A stretch of DNA of 64,000 bases, from NCBI RefSeq assembly GCF_029906345.1, contig NZ_JARYGY010000005.1, positions 248,001 to 312,000 of the forward strand, given 5' to 3'. This document shows positions 52,485-61,896 of this stretch, one piece after another. Both the position numbers and the translations under genes were made by a program. Position 1 is the stretch's first letter; the number at the start of each line of letters is the position of its first letter. The DNA comes from Aquimarina mycalae. Its GTDB lineage: Bacteria; Bacteroidota; Bacteroidia; Flavobacteriales; Flavobacteriaceae. The notes below the pieces were generated by a model. The model had not been told where the DNA came from. It did no database searches and saw nothing but the letters and a program-made list of their open reading frames with translations.

Positions 52485-54730
52485 GCTTTTATAGGTTTTA
52501 GATTCTCTTTTGGTTTCTTTTTACGCATACAACCTAAAGTTTCTTTAATTGTAAACCAGCAAAAATATCCAATACCCACAGAGAAAATCACATCACCTAT
52601 TATTCGTAACCATTTGATCACCTGAAAGGTTGGAGAATACAACAATTCTTCGCTACGAGCATACCAATATCCATGTTTTATAGATGCTAATGTTTGAATA
52701 ATTCCTTGAGGTAACAAACTAAATACTACCATTGCCAATAGCCCTATATTTAGTGACCAAAATGCAATTTTTAATATCTTATCATTCCAGATTGTATTAG
52801 ATATCATTCGTAATGAAAATAATATCAATCCCATTCCCAACATCCCATATACACCAAATAAAGCTGTATGTGCATGTACTGCAGTGGTATTCAAACCTTG
52901 AATATAATATAATGCTATTGGAGGATTTATTAAGAATCCAAACACACCTGCTCCTAACATATTCCAAAACGAAACGGCAAGAAAGAAATAGATTGGCCAT
53001 TTAAACTCCTGCACCCATTTTTTTACTTTCAATAAATTCCAATTTTCCCATATTTCGTAACCAATCAAAGTCAATGGAACTACTTCTAATGCACTAAATG
53101 TTGCACCAAAAGCAATTGCATGAACTGGTGTTCCCGAAAAATATAAATGGTGCAATGTCCCTATGATTCCTCCAGAAAGAAATATGATTGCTGATAATAC
53201 AGTAACTCTGCCAGCAGATTTCTCTTTTATTAATTTCATTTTTACAAATAGAAATGCGATAACTACAGTTGCAAATACCTCAAAAAATCCTTCTACCCAT
53301 AGATGAACCAACCACCATCTCCAATAATTTATTACAGATAAGGAAGTGTTTTCTCCATACATTAATCCCGAAAAGAAAAATGCACCAATGGCAATAACAG
53401 ATATTAAGAACAAAATCAACAAGTTTCTTGTATTATCTCTTCGTTTAATACCAATAATAATATGCCTACCTACTAAAAACACCCATAACACTAAACCAAC
53501 TGCAAGTAGTATTTGCCAGAATCTTCCTAAATCCATATACTCGTATCCTTGATGTCCAAAGAAAAAATTCATGGTCAAACTTAAATACTGTTTTACTCCT
53601 AACCACTCTCCAATCATAGATCCAAGTACAACAATCAATATGGCTATGAAAAGAAAATTAATTCCAAACTTTTGAAATTTTAATTCTTTGTTACTAACTA
53701 ATGGAGCTATAAATAACCCTGTAGATAACCAAGCCGCTGCAATCCAAAATATTGCCAGTTGCGTATGCCATGTTCTACTAATACTATATGGAAGGTACTT
53801 AGATAACTCAAATCCAAAGAAAGCTTGTCCTTCTACACTATAATGCACGGTTATAATTCCTAGAATAACTTGCAAGGCAATTAAAAAACTAATCACTAAA
53901 AAATACTTCAATGTTGCTGTTTGTGATGGGAACAACATAATTCCGTGCAAAGGATTTTTCTCTGGAATTTCATCATTTTGTTCTTCATTATGATTACTTC
54001 TAATATGATACCATACCATAATCGATATAAACAATAACAATAGAACAATTGAAAATCCTGACCATATTTGGGCATCTACAGTTATTGTATTATCTATCAG
54101 AGGTTCATGTGGCCAATTAGATGTATAGGTAATAGTATCGTCTATCCTATTTGTTGAAGCTGCCCAAGAAGTCCAAAAAAGAAATGCATTCAAGTCATTC
54201 AATTTAGACTCATCGGTAAGCATGTTTTTTGGTATTGCATACTTTTCATGACCTTTAGAAAAAATATCTTTATAATGTCTGGAGTTTGAAAGAATTGCTT
54301 CTTTTCGATCCTTGGTTATCACGATATTTCCAGTAAGTGTATCATAGGTATTTGTCTTTACCTGATGTATTAATCTTCCTTTTAATAAGGCCTGATTTTC
54401 AAAAGATAGGTTTTCATAATCTTTTCCGTAAGTAACGGACCATTTGTTTAATAAGAACACCGCTTCTCTATGGATCCAGTCTGCAGACCAATCTGGAGCA
54501 ACATAGCTTCCATGTCCCCATATCGACCCAACTTCCATACCTCCGATAGACTCCCACACATTCTGTCCTCTTTGTATGTTTTCCTTTGTAAATAAAACCT
54601 CATTTGTATTATTAATCAATACTTTCTCAGGTATCGGAGGTTTTTCCTGATATATTTTTATTCCTACCCAAATTAACGCAGTAAAAGACAGTACTACAAT
54701 AGTGGTAAATGCTATCCATATTTTTTTCAT
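52481..54730 (-). CDS. norB: Quinol-dependent nitric oxide reductase, single subunit (qNOR)
   Basis: Heme-copper-oxidase superfamily enzyme of 749 residues from the ATG at 54728-54730 (MKKIWIAFTTIVVLSF); a further 15 upstream codons to 54775 are not typical. An N-terminal periplasmic cytochrome c-like domain without a C-x-x-C-H heme site (about 35-215: NVWESIGGMEVGSIWGHGSY) is fused to the NorB core, the qNOR layout. Conserved histidines appear in SRTWHTQLAIFWIAAAWLST, WWLVHLWVEGFFEV, GTLHHLYFSGTP and TAVHAHTALFGVYGMLG. It reduces two NO to N2O with electrons from menaquinol. A dyad and -7 box lie upstream, mirrored at the cupin gene. Confidence 0.96.
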   Translation of the reverse strand: MKKIWIAFTTIVVLSFTALIWVGIKIYQEKPPIPEKVLINNTNEVLFTKENIQRGQNVWESIGGMEVGSIWGHGSYVAPDWSADWIHREAVFLLNKWSVTYGKDYENLSFENQALLKGRLIHQVKTNTYDTLTGNIVITKDRKEAILSNSRHYKDIFSKGHEKYAIPKNMLTDESKLNDLNAFLFWTSWAASTNRIDDTITYTSNWPHEPLIDNTITVDAQIWSGFSIVLLLLFISIMVWYHIRSNHNEEQNDEIPEKNPLHGIMLFPSQTATLKYFLVISFLIALQVILGIITVHYSVEGQAFFGFELSKYLPYSISRTWHTQLAIFWIAAAWLSTGLFIAPLVSNKELKFQKFGINFLFIAILIVVLGSMIGEWLGVKQYLSLTMNFFFGHQGYEYMDLGRFWQILLAVGLVLWVFLVGRHIIIGIKRRDNTRNLLILFLISVIAIGAFFFSGLMYGENTSLSVINYWRWWLVHLWVEGFFEVFATVVIAFLFVKMKLIKEKSAGRVTVLSAIIFLSGGIIGTLHHLYFSGTPVHAIAFGATFSALEVVPLTLIGYEIWENWNLLKVKKWVQEFKWPIYFFLAVSFWNMLGAGVFGFLINPPIALYYIQGLNTTAVHAHTALFGVYGMLGMGLILFSLRMISNTIWNDKILKIAFWSLNIGLLAMVVFSLLPQGIIQTLASIKHGYWYARSEELLYSPTFQVIKWLRIIGDVIFSVGIGYFCWFTIKETLGCMRKKKPKENLKPIKA

Positions 54731-54763
54731 GGTTCTCGTTTTGGTTTCTAATAATTTTAGATA

Positions 54764-54771
54764 CAAAACTA
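54764..54771 (-). promoter_or_regulatory. -7 box of norB
   Basis: TAGTTTTG on the minus strand, 33 bases before the norB ATG, fits TAnnTTTG. There is no TTG at -33, as expected for an activator-dependent promoter. Confidence 0.6.
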
Positions 54772-54793
54772 CCATCAGAATTATCCATCTTTT

Positions 54794-54807
54794 ATGATTG
54801 AGATCAT
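54794..54807. promoter_or_regulatory. Crp/Fnr-type dyad upstream of norB
   Basis: ATGATTGAGATCAT, symmetric arms ATGAT and ATCAT around four bases, the shape of Fnr/Dnr/HcpR sites. Its centre (54800.5) is 29.5 bases from the start of the norB -7 box, i.e. about -42 from the predicted transcription start. Confidence 0.65.
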
Positions 54808-54870
54808 GTTAGAAAATATATTTTAAAAAAATAATCGTCTGTCAAATCAAAACATACAACATTATGCTTT

Positions 54871-54884
54871 ATGATCTAACTCAT
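54871..54884. promoter_or_regulatory. Crp/Fnr-type dyad upstream of the cupin gene
   Basis: ATGATCTAACTCAT, outer arms ATGA and TCAT. Its centre (54877.5) is also 29.5 bases from the start of the cupin -7 box. In promoter orientation this site and the norB site share ATGATCT-n-A-n-TCATAAAA. Confidence 0.6.
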
Positions 54885-54906
54885 AAAATAGGAGAAAAAA
54901 AGCTTC

Positions 54907-54914
54907 TAATTTTG
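54907..54914 (+). promoter_or_regulatory. -7 box of the cupin gene
   Basis: TAATTTTG, 23 bases before the cupin ATG. No -33 TTG at the usual distance; the Crp/Fnr-type dyad occupies the activator position instead. Confidence 0.6.
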
Positions 54915-54937
54915 AAAGAACTAAAAATACAATTGAT

Positions 54938-55276
54938 ATGCAGATAACGTCATTACTAAAGGATCTTTCTTATGGAGATAAAAAACCTGTAATTACCAAA
55001 TTAATAGAAAACGAGGCCACCAAAGAGATAAGAATTGTATTTAGAAAAGGGCAGGAAATGAAAAAACACAAAACGCTGTATCCTATAACGGTAGAGATTT
55101 TTGAAGGGGAAATTGGTTTTGGTGTTAATGGTATGATGTACGTTCTAAAAAGAGGAGATATAATTTCATTAGAACCTAATATCAGTCATAATCTAATTGC
55201 ATCAGAAAACAGTATTGTTCGTCTTTCATTATCTAAAAAAGATTCTGTGCAAAGAGTACAAAAAATAAATCAGTAA
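54938..55276 (+). CDS. Small cupin protein divergent from norB
   Basis: Single-domain cupin of 112 residues. Cupin motif 1 is degenerate (FRKGQEMKKHKTLYPITVEI followed by FEGEIGFGVNGMMYVL), and motif 2 reads GDIISLEPNISHNLIASENS with one likely metal His. It has no signal peptide. The protein is often found in Bacteroidota near NO or denitrification genes, and the shared dyad suggests co-regulation with norB; a metal- or NO-related sensor or repair role is only inference. Confidence 0.85.
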   Translation: MQITSLLKDLSYGDKKPVITKLIENEATKEIRIVFRKGQEMKKHKTLYPITVEIFEGEIGFGVNGMMYVLKRGDIISLEPNISHNLIASENSIVRLSLSKKDSVQRVQKINQ

Positions 55277-55339
55277 CTTAGATTACAGCCTATGAGTTAC
55301 TTTATATTTAAAACGATTATATATGTAAGAGGATTTAAA

Positions 55340-56326
55340 CTATACAGAGAGTATATCAGAAATTCGTAGTAATTCTTTATTAATGCTATGATCTTCTTTT
55401 AGACCTTCATCAAAATTAGTAGCTACTATTTTATTATTAAGCAACCCAACCATTACGTTTTCTTCTCCATCCAGCAATAACTCTACTGCTTTAACACATA
55501 ATCTACTGGCCAAAGTTCTATCAAAACAAGAAGGAGAACCTCCTCGTTGCATATGCCCTAAAACTGTCACTCTTACATCATAATCTGGTAAATTTTCGGT
55601 TACATAATCCGCCAGTTCATACACATTCTTTCCTATTTTATCACCTTCACACACCACAACGATACTGGAAGATTTTCCTGAGCGTTTACTTCTTTTTAAG
55701 GATTCTAATAACCTATCTAAACCTAAATCTTCTTCAGGGATTAAAATCTCTTCTGCACCTGCACCTACTCCACTATTTAGTGCAATAAACCCTGCATCAC
55801 GTCCCATTACTTCAATAAAAAATAATCGATCGTGTGAGCTAGCTGTATCTCTAATCTTATCTATAGCTTCTACTACAGTATTTAGTGCAGTATCATAACC
55901 TATTGTAAAATTAGTACCTGCAATATCATTATCTATGGTTCCAGGAACACCAATTACAGGAATATCATATTCTTCGCTAAAAATTTTACCTCCTTTAAAA
56001 GTACCATCTCCGCCAATTAAAATCATAGCATCAACGCCTATATTTTTTAGATTATCAGCGGCTTTCTTTCTTCCTTCGGATGTTCTAAATTCATCTGATC
56101 GTGCAGATTTTAGAATGGTACCTCCAGCACTAATGATATTACGAACACTCCTTGCTGTCATTTCGCAATAATCATTTTCAATCATTCCTTGATACCCTCT
56201 ATAAAAACCAATGCATTTTACCTTATAATAAGAGCACGCACGTGCGACAGCTCTTATTGCTGCATTCATTCCAGGAGAATCACCACCCGATGTCATTACA
56301 CCGATTGTTCTAATCTGTTTAGCCAT
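55340..56326 (-). CDS. pfkA: ATP-dependent 6-phosphofructokinase
   Basis: Glycolytic enzyme of 328 residues that phosphorylates fructose-6-phosphate. Conserved sites: GVMTSGGDSPGMNAAIRAVA, MILIGGDGTFKGGKIF for ATP, catalytic Asp in VPGTIDNDIAGTNFTIGYDT, FFIEVMGRDAGFIAL for fructose-6-phosphate and VLGHMQRGGSPSCFDRTLA. The Gly in GGDGT argues for the ATP-using type. It follows tamB by 26 bases on the same strand, so it can be expressed from the tamB transcript as well as from its own. Confidence 0.96.
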   Translation of the reverse strand: MAKQIRTIGVMTSGGDSPGMNAAIRAVARACSYYKVKCIGFYRGYQGMIENDYCEMTARSVRNIISAGGTILKSARSDEFRTSEGRKKAADNLKNIGVDAMILIGGDGTFKGGKIFSEEYDIPVIGVPGTIDNDIAGTNFTIGYDTALNTVVEAIDKIRDTASSHDRLFFIEVMGRDAGFIALNSGVGAGAEEILIPEEDLGLDRLLESLKRSKRSGKSSSIVVVCEGDKIGKNVYELADYVTENLPDYDVRVTVLGHMQRGGSPSCFDRTLASRLCVKAVELLLDGEENVMVGLLNNKIVATNFDEGLKEDHSINKELLRISDILSV

Positions 56327-56352
56327 TTAATTTTGTGTAAAGTTTAACCAAA

Positions 56353-59300
56353 TTATTTATTCTTATCTGTAAAATTAATAAATTCTGGTGTTTCTATTTT
56401 AGAAGTATCTTTAGTTTTTTCGGGAATAGAATCCTTAACTTTTTTGGAGGTAAATACTTTTTTCCAAAGTTCATTAAAGTTATCAAAATCTACAGAATAA
56501 GAAAGCCCAACACCTTGTTTGTATCCTTGAGATTCACCGATGTATTGAATTTCATTTTGACGATTAAAAATCTTTCCTTTTAGGGTACCGTCTTCATTAA
56601 AAAGGTATTCTACCTCAACATCTCCTGTTACTACAGATTCACTTACGCCTCCAATAGGCACTCCTACTCTACCATTAATAAGAATTCTGTTATTTATTTG
56701 TGTAGAAACGGTAACTCCAAATTGATCAGCTGCCTCTTGATCCACATTACGGTTTCCTTGAACATAATTAACTCCAACTCTAAACTTATCATCATCACCA
56801 GAAAATATACCATTCACCAATCCTGCTGCGCGCTCTACTAAGTTTCCTGTTATAAATGTAGGATCTAAATTACCACTATAGAATTGTCCTTGAGTAACTA
56901 AGGATAATGCTTGTAACTCTTTTGTTGCTTGATCTTCTAATTGATATTCTAACTCACTTTTAGCAACAGAGCTTAAATTAGGTAGTTCTATATTAAAATT
57001 AAGGTCTGGTTGAATCAATTCTCCATTTAAATCAACCACTACTTCTACGGGGATTTTACGGTTGATTGTAGCATTTTCTAGAAGTACCGCTGGGTTTGCC
57101 TCCGTTTTATACACGGCGCTTAGGTTAAGTTTAGCTCTGGTTGGGCTGCCATCCCAATTAATACTTCCTCCTGATCGTACTGTAAAATCTTTTCCAACTA
57201 AAGCACCATATCTAAAATTATAACTTCCTTCATATGCTACAAAATCACCCCACATATTAAATTTTCCGTTGGTGTTGATTTCGATAAGCAGTGTTCCTGC
57301 TCCACGACCTTTTAATGAACTACCTGTTTTCTTATCCACTACAACCTCTACCAATGCATTATCATTAACATCCAGATCAAAGTTAAGTTCAAGTCCTTTT
57401 ATTTCCTCTAAAATAATTTCTTTACCATCCAGTCGGGCTTGTTTTTCCTCTGGACTTAAAAAATGAATATATGAATTATCACCAATAGACTCAGATTCGT
57501 TTAAAGGTATTTTAAAAACAGTTCCTTTTTCGGTAGTAGCGTTTACTTCTATAACCAAACCATCGGTTGGTCCTTCAATCGTAGCATCTCCACTAATAAA
57601 CCCTGTTCCATAATACAGTGATTCTTCATCTTCTTCGGTATCCAGCACTAGAAGTCTTTCATTGGCAATTAGTTTTAATCCAAGTTCCCATTTAGAAAAT
57701 CGTTGATGACCAATATATCCTTCTAAAATTCCTTTTGTATTATATTTTGTATCGGTAATATCAACGCTATCAAAATTAAAACGTTGTTCATTTAAAATAA
57801 CCCTAGAATCTTTTTCAAGATCAAGATCTACATTTAAATAAGGAATTTTTAATCCAGCTTTATTTAATGTCAAAACACCATCAATAGAAGGGTTATTATA
57901 ATTCCCAGACACTTTAGCACTTCCGCTCACAAAACCTCTAAGGTCTGATATCACTATTCCTCCTAACTCACTAAACCCAGACATATTAAACTGGTCTAAG
58001 TTTACATCTATATTCATATCAGGATTATTATCCGAAACATCAATAGATCCAATTGCAGAAAGAGTTTTTACACGATCATTGTTTACCAATCTTGTATTTA
58101 CCTTATACTGTGTTAACGTTTCATTACCAGAAACATTAACTCTTAGTTCTCCCAAATTCGAATCATTTACGGCCAAATCATTGATTACAACCGTAGAGCT
58201 AGGAAAATAAGTACCTTTATCTTGCAACACTGTGAGATCTCCATCCACAATACCTGTTAACTTTAAGTTTTCAATATCTGGAGTAATTTTATTTAAATCT
58301 ACATCTCTGAAGGTTGCTTTAACATCTTTATTACCTATACCTTCCATAATACCTGAAACACTAATTAGTTCTTCTTCGTGACTTAGAATTATGGATCGAA
58401 TATCTATATTCTGAAAATTATTGTCGAATATTATCTTATTATTACTTTTACTTTTATTAGGGTTTGCATACCACGTATATCCTTTAAAAGTAAAATCTGA
58501 CTTTTTAAATCCTAACACAGAATTATTATCTTCATTGATGGTATGGTAAAATTCTAAATTATAATTATCCACATTATTTTTACCTCCTTTAAACTCTGAT
58601 CGCATAAATAAGGTATCATTTAATGTCACATTAATAAGACTAAATTTAGACACATCATAATACTTAGAATCTATACTATCAATAGCAACATAGGTATTAA
58701 ATAGAGGATTTTTATTGTCCACTTGTATATCTACTCGTTTCATTAAATTATCAAATGCCCTGATAGAAGGGGATTTAAATGTAAGCTTAAATTCAGAATC
58801 GTTACTTTCTACTTTTCCTTTTATAAACGTATTTGGTGCAAACTGAATTTCTGGAAAAAACACATCTACAATTTTATTATAGATCTTGAAGTTAAATTCC
58901 ATAAATTCATTATCCGTAATCTCTGTAGCTTCAAAATTGGTGTATAAACTACCTATAGAATTTCGGAACAAATCATACACGTTTTCAAATCTAAAAATCC
59001 CTTTTACACTACCTTCAATTATATCAGGACTATTCATAGTTATGGTTCTGATATTATCATCATCAAAACTAGATTTGATTTCAAAGTCATCAAAATAGTA
59101 ACTAGCGTTTTGATTTTTATACAATGTTTTTTCGAAAGAAATAGTTCCAAAAGCATCATTAATACCAGTTCCTTTCATTTTCATAATCACATCCCCGTTA
59201 AAAACAGATGTACTATCTCTGGTAAAAATGTTTAATTTTTTTAAATCTATATGATCCACATTTGCCACGAAATCATAGTTATTGATTTCTTCGGATAAAT

Positions 59301-60780
59301 CCGCTACTCCGTTAAAACTAAATTTAACATTAGGATCGTCCGAGACTAACTTACCATCAAAAACTGGATCTTTTAAATCTCCGATCACTTTAAGGTTTGT
59401 ATAAGAATATCCATTAAATTCTAATTTTCTTATATCTCCTTCTAATTTGGTATCAAGATTATCTAACGTAAAACCGCTTCCATCAACATGGATATCAAAA
59501 ACAGCATTACCCAATCTTGGTTTACCTAATAATTGTCCTACATTAAAATTATTAGAAATCACATTACCATTATAAGTAGCTTTCTTTACATTATCTAAAT
59601 CGCCTAATAAAACGAATGCACTGATCTTTCCTAATTGAGAAAAGAAGTCCATATCCACATCTACATCCTTAATAGTAACAATGGTGCTTCCTATAGCTTT
59701 AACACTACCTAATTGATATAATTGTTTAGGCAAAGACTCTCCTAATATACCAGGCAACAAATTAACGAGATCATAATAATTCGTTGTTAAGTTGGTTAAA
59801 TCACCATCTAGTCTAAATTTAGAAACATTAGTCACCGCATTACGTATTCTAATATCACCCTGAATAATAGATCTATCCAATCCTGTAATATCAGAGTTTA
59901 ATATTTCGAAATCATTCAGTGTTCCTTTTACTGACGTATTTTTAAGTATTAGATCTTCGTTTCGGCCAAACTCTTTGTAAAACGGAATCAAATCATTGGT
60001 CGAGATTGTTGCATCACTAAAATCAGCTACAATATTCACACTGTTTTCAAAATCTACAAGTCCTCCTCGTTTATAAGAAAACACAACCTCTCCTTGCACC
60101 TTAGAATCTGGAGTTTGAATCAATAATTCGCGAAAACGCATTTCTGTGGGCGTAATTGAAAATCCTGTTTTCAAATTAGAAACATTCAACCCTCTATGAT
60201 CCTTAAATGATAATACATTTGTATTAATATAGAAATCTTCGCCATCTACTTTTAGGCTTTTTGCGTCTAGCATAATATCTCTAAGTACAACAATATTTGT
60301 AGTATTTAAATTTTCATCTATATAGCTATACTTACTATTATTCATCGTTACATTACCTGTAGTAAGTACAAATTTAGTATTGGATGTTGATTGTTTTCCA
60401 GTATTAAATTTTCGAATAAAAGTCATGAGATTGTCGCTACGCTCATCTTTGTACATTTTCATTCGAAAAGTTAGATCATTAATAGTAACATCTCCCAATT
60501 CAGGTTGTCCTTTCGTGATTTCTTTTAAATTTAAAATTGACGTAGCAATGCTTTTCGCATATAACAAAGTATCTTGATGATGATCTTTTACAAAAACTTC
60601 TTTTAAATCAATATCACCAGAGTATGTAAGTCCTACTCTACCAATATTAATATCTACACCATACTCATCATTAAGATAATTGGTGATTTTTTTACCGAAA
60701 AAAGTTTGAACTCCAGGAATAGAAAATAGGATCACCAATAGTATAAATAGGGTGATTAGGGTAAGTAATACCCTTTTCAA
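56353..60780 (-). CDS. tamB: Translocation and assembly module protein TamB
   Basis: Very large envelope protein of 1475 residues of the TamB/YhdP-like bridge family, which forms a long hydrophobic groove between the membranes for lipid transport or outer-membrane protein assembly. It starts with a membrane helix (about 2-24: VLLTLITLFILLVILFS) and ends with the DUF490 domain (about 1020-1440: GRGAGTLLIEINTNGKFNMW, YVQGNRNVDQEAADQFGVTV). The middle is repetitive beta-strand sequence. The first codon is TTG at 60778-60780; the frame stays open upstream but without an in-frame ATG. No TamA homologue is next to it. Confidence 0.93.
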   Translation of the reverse strand: MKRVLLTLITLFILLVILFSIPGVQTFFGKKITNYLNDEYGVDINIGRVGLTYSGDIDLKEVFVKDHHQDTLLYAKSIATSILNLKEITKGQPELGDVTINDLTFRMKMYKDERSDNLMTFIRKFNTGKQSTSNTKFVLTTGNVTMNNSKYSYIDENLNTTNIVVLRDIMLDAKSLKVDGEDFYINTNVLSFKDHRGLNVSNLKTGFSITPTEMRFRELLIQTPDSKVQGEVVFSYKRGGLVDFENSVNIVADFSDATISTNDLIPFYKEFGRNEDLILKNTSVKGTLNDFEILNSDITGLDRSIIQGDIRIRNAVTNVSKFRLDGDLTNLTTNYYDLVNLLPGILGESLPKQLYQLGSVKAIGSTIVTIKDVDVDMDFFSQLGKISAFVLLGDLDNVKKATYNGNVISNNFNVGQLLGKPRLGNAVFDIHVDGSGFTLDNLDTKLEGDIRKLEFNGYSYTNLKVIGDLKDPVFDGKLVSDDPNVKFSFNGVADLSEEINNYDFVANVDHIDLKKLNIFTRDSTSVFNGDVIMKMKGTGINDAFGTISFEKTLYKNQNASYYFDDFEIKSSFDDDNIRTITMNSPDIIEGSVKGIFRFENVYDLFRNSIGSLYTNFEATEITDNEFMEFNFKIYNKIVDVFFPEIQFAPNTFIKGKVESNDSEFKLTFKSPSIRAFDNLMKRVDIQVDNKNPLFNTYVAIDSIDSKYYDVSKFSLINVTLNDTLFMRSEFKGGKNNVDNYNLEFYHTINEDNNSVLGFKKSDFTFKGYTWYANPNKSKSNNKIIFDNNFQNIDIRSIILSHEEELISVSGIMEGIGNKDVKATFRDVDLNKITPDIENLKLTGIVDGDLTVLQDKGTYFPSSTVVINDLAVNDSNLGELRVNVSGNETLTQYKVNTRLVNNDRVKTLSAIGSIDVSDNNPDMNIDVNLDQFNMSGFSELGGIVISDLRGFVSGSAKVSGNYNNPSIDGVLTLNKAGLKIPYLNVDLDLEKDSRVILNEQRFNFDSVDITDTKYNTKGILEGYIGHQRFSKWELGLKLIANERLLVLDTEEDEESLYYGTGFISGDATIEGPTDGLVIEVNATTEKGTVFKIPLNESESIGDNSYIHFLSPEEKQARLDGKEIILEEIKGLELNFDLDVNDNALVEVVVDKKTGSSLKGRGAGTLLIEINTNGKFNMWGDFVAYEGSYNFRYGALVGKDFTVRSGGSINWDGSPTRAKLNLSAVYKTEANPAVLLENATINRKIPVEVVVDLNGELIQPDLNFNIELPNLSSVAKSELEYQLEDQATKELQALSLVTQGQFYSGNLDPTFITGNLVERAAGLVNGIFSGDDDKFRVGVNYVQGNRNVDQEAADQFGVTVSTQINNRILINGRVGVPIGGVSESVVTGDVEVEYLFNEDGTLKGKIFNRQNEIQYIGESQGYKQGVGLSYSVDFDNFNELWKKVFTSKKVKDSIPEKTKDTSKIETPEFINFTDKNK

Positions 60781-60815
60781 TATTTTCCCAAATTTTTTGA
60801 TACGTTTTATTGTTT

Positions 60816-60823
60816 TAACTTTG
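60816..60823 (+). promoter_or_regulatory. Probable -7 box of tsaD
   Basis: TAACTTTG followed by C, 38 bases before the tsaD ATG. A TTG at 60797-60799 gives a short spacing of 16, so only the -7 box is convincing. Confidence 0.5.
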
Positions 60824-60861
60824 CTGACAATATTAACAATTTCTATGCCCTTTTCCTCATA

Positions 60862-61884
60862 ATGAGTTCACAAAATGTATATGTCCTAGGTATTGAGTCT
60901 TCGTGCGATGACACGTCTGCTTCTGTATTATGCAACGGTAAAGTATTATCAAATGTTGTAGCTACTCAAAAAATTCACGAACAATATGGCGGAGTTGTAC
61001 CAGAATTAGCTTCTAGAGCACATCAACAGAATATTGTTCCTGTAATAGATCAAGCTATAAAACAAGCTAATATTAGCAAAGCTGATCTAAGTGCAATTGC
61101 TTTTACGAGAGGTCCTGGTTTAATGGGATCATTACTGGTAGGAACATCTTTTGCCAAGTCTTTAGCATTATCTCTAGATATCCCTCTTATCGATGTGAAT
61201 CATATGCAAGCACATATTTTAGCACATTTTATAGAAGAAGAGGAAACTGACAAACCAGAGTTTCCATTTTTAGCAATGACAATTAGTGGAGGACATACAC
61301 AAATTGTAAAAGTTAAGAATCACTTTGATATGGAAGTTATTGGAGAAACTATAGATGATGCCGTAGGAGAAGCTTTTGATAAAAGTGCTAAAATATTAGG
61401 ATTGCCATATCCTGGAGGACCATTGATTGATAAACATGCACAATCAGGAAACCCTAAGGCATTTCCGTTTACCAAACCACGTGTAGATGGATTAAATTTT
61501 AGTTTTAGTGGACTTAAAACAGCTGTATTATATTTTGTGCAAAAAAAGGTAAAAGAAAACCCAAATTTTATAAAAGAAAACCTTGAAGATGTATGCGCTT
61601 CTATTCAATACACTATTATTAATATTTTGATAGATAAATTAAAAAAAGCTTCTAAAGAAACTGGAATAAAAACTATTGCTATAGGTGGCGGAGTTTCTGC
61701 AAACTCTGGAATACGAAAAGCTCTTAAAGAAGGGGAGCAAAAATATGGATGGAAAACATTTATCCCTAAATTCGAATATACAACCGATAATGCGGCAATG
61801 ATAGGAATTGTTGGGCATCTTAAATATCTTAAAAAAGATTTTACAGATATGAGCGTTGTTGCAAAAGCCAGAATTAAGTTTTAA
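60862..61884 (+). CDS. tsaD: tRNA N6-adenosine threonylcarbamoyltransferase
   Basis: Protein of 340 residues that transfers the threonylcarbamoyl group to A37 of tRNAs reading ANN codons. The ASKHA ATPase motifs are VLGIESSCDDTSASVLCNGK, GGVVPELASRAHQQNIVPVI, the metal-binding H-M-Q-A-H in VNHMQAHILAHF, FLAMTISGGHTQIVKV and IAIGGGVSANSGIRKAL. Length is typical. It is divergent from tamB and 12 bases upstream of rsmE. Confidence 0.97.
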   Translation: MSSQNVYVLGIESSCDDTSASVLCNGKVLSNVVATQKIHEQYGGVVPELASRAHQQNIVPVIDQAIKQANISKADLSAIAFTRGPGLMGSLLVGTSFAKSLALSLDIPLIDVNHMQAHILAHFIEEEETDKPEFPFLAMTISGGHTQIVKVKNHFDMEVIGETIDDAVGEAFDKSAKILGLPYPGGPLIDKHAQSGNPKAFPFTKPRVDGLNFSFSGLKTAVLYFVQKKVKENPNFIKENLEDVCASIQYTIINILIDKLKKASKETGIKTIAIGGGVSANSGIRKALKEGEQKYGWKTFIPKFEYTTDNAAMIGIVGHLKYLKKDFTDMSVVAKARIKF

Positions 61885-61896
61885 TCCTCATCTTTT

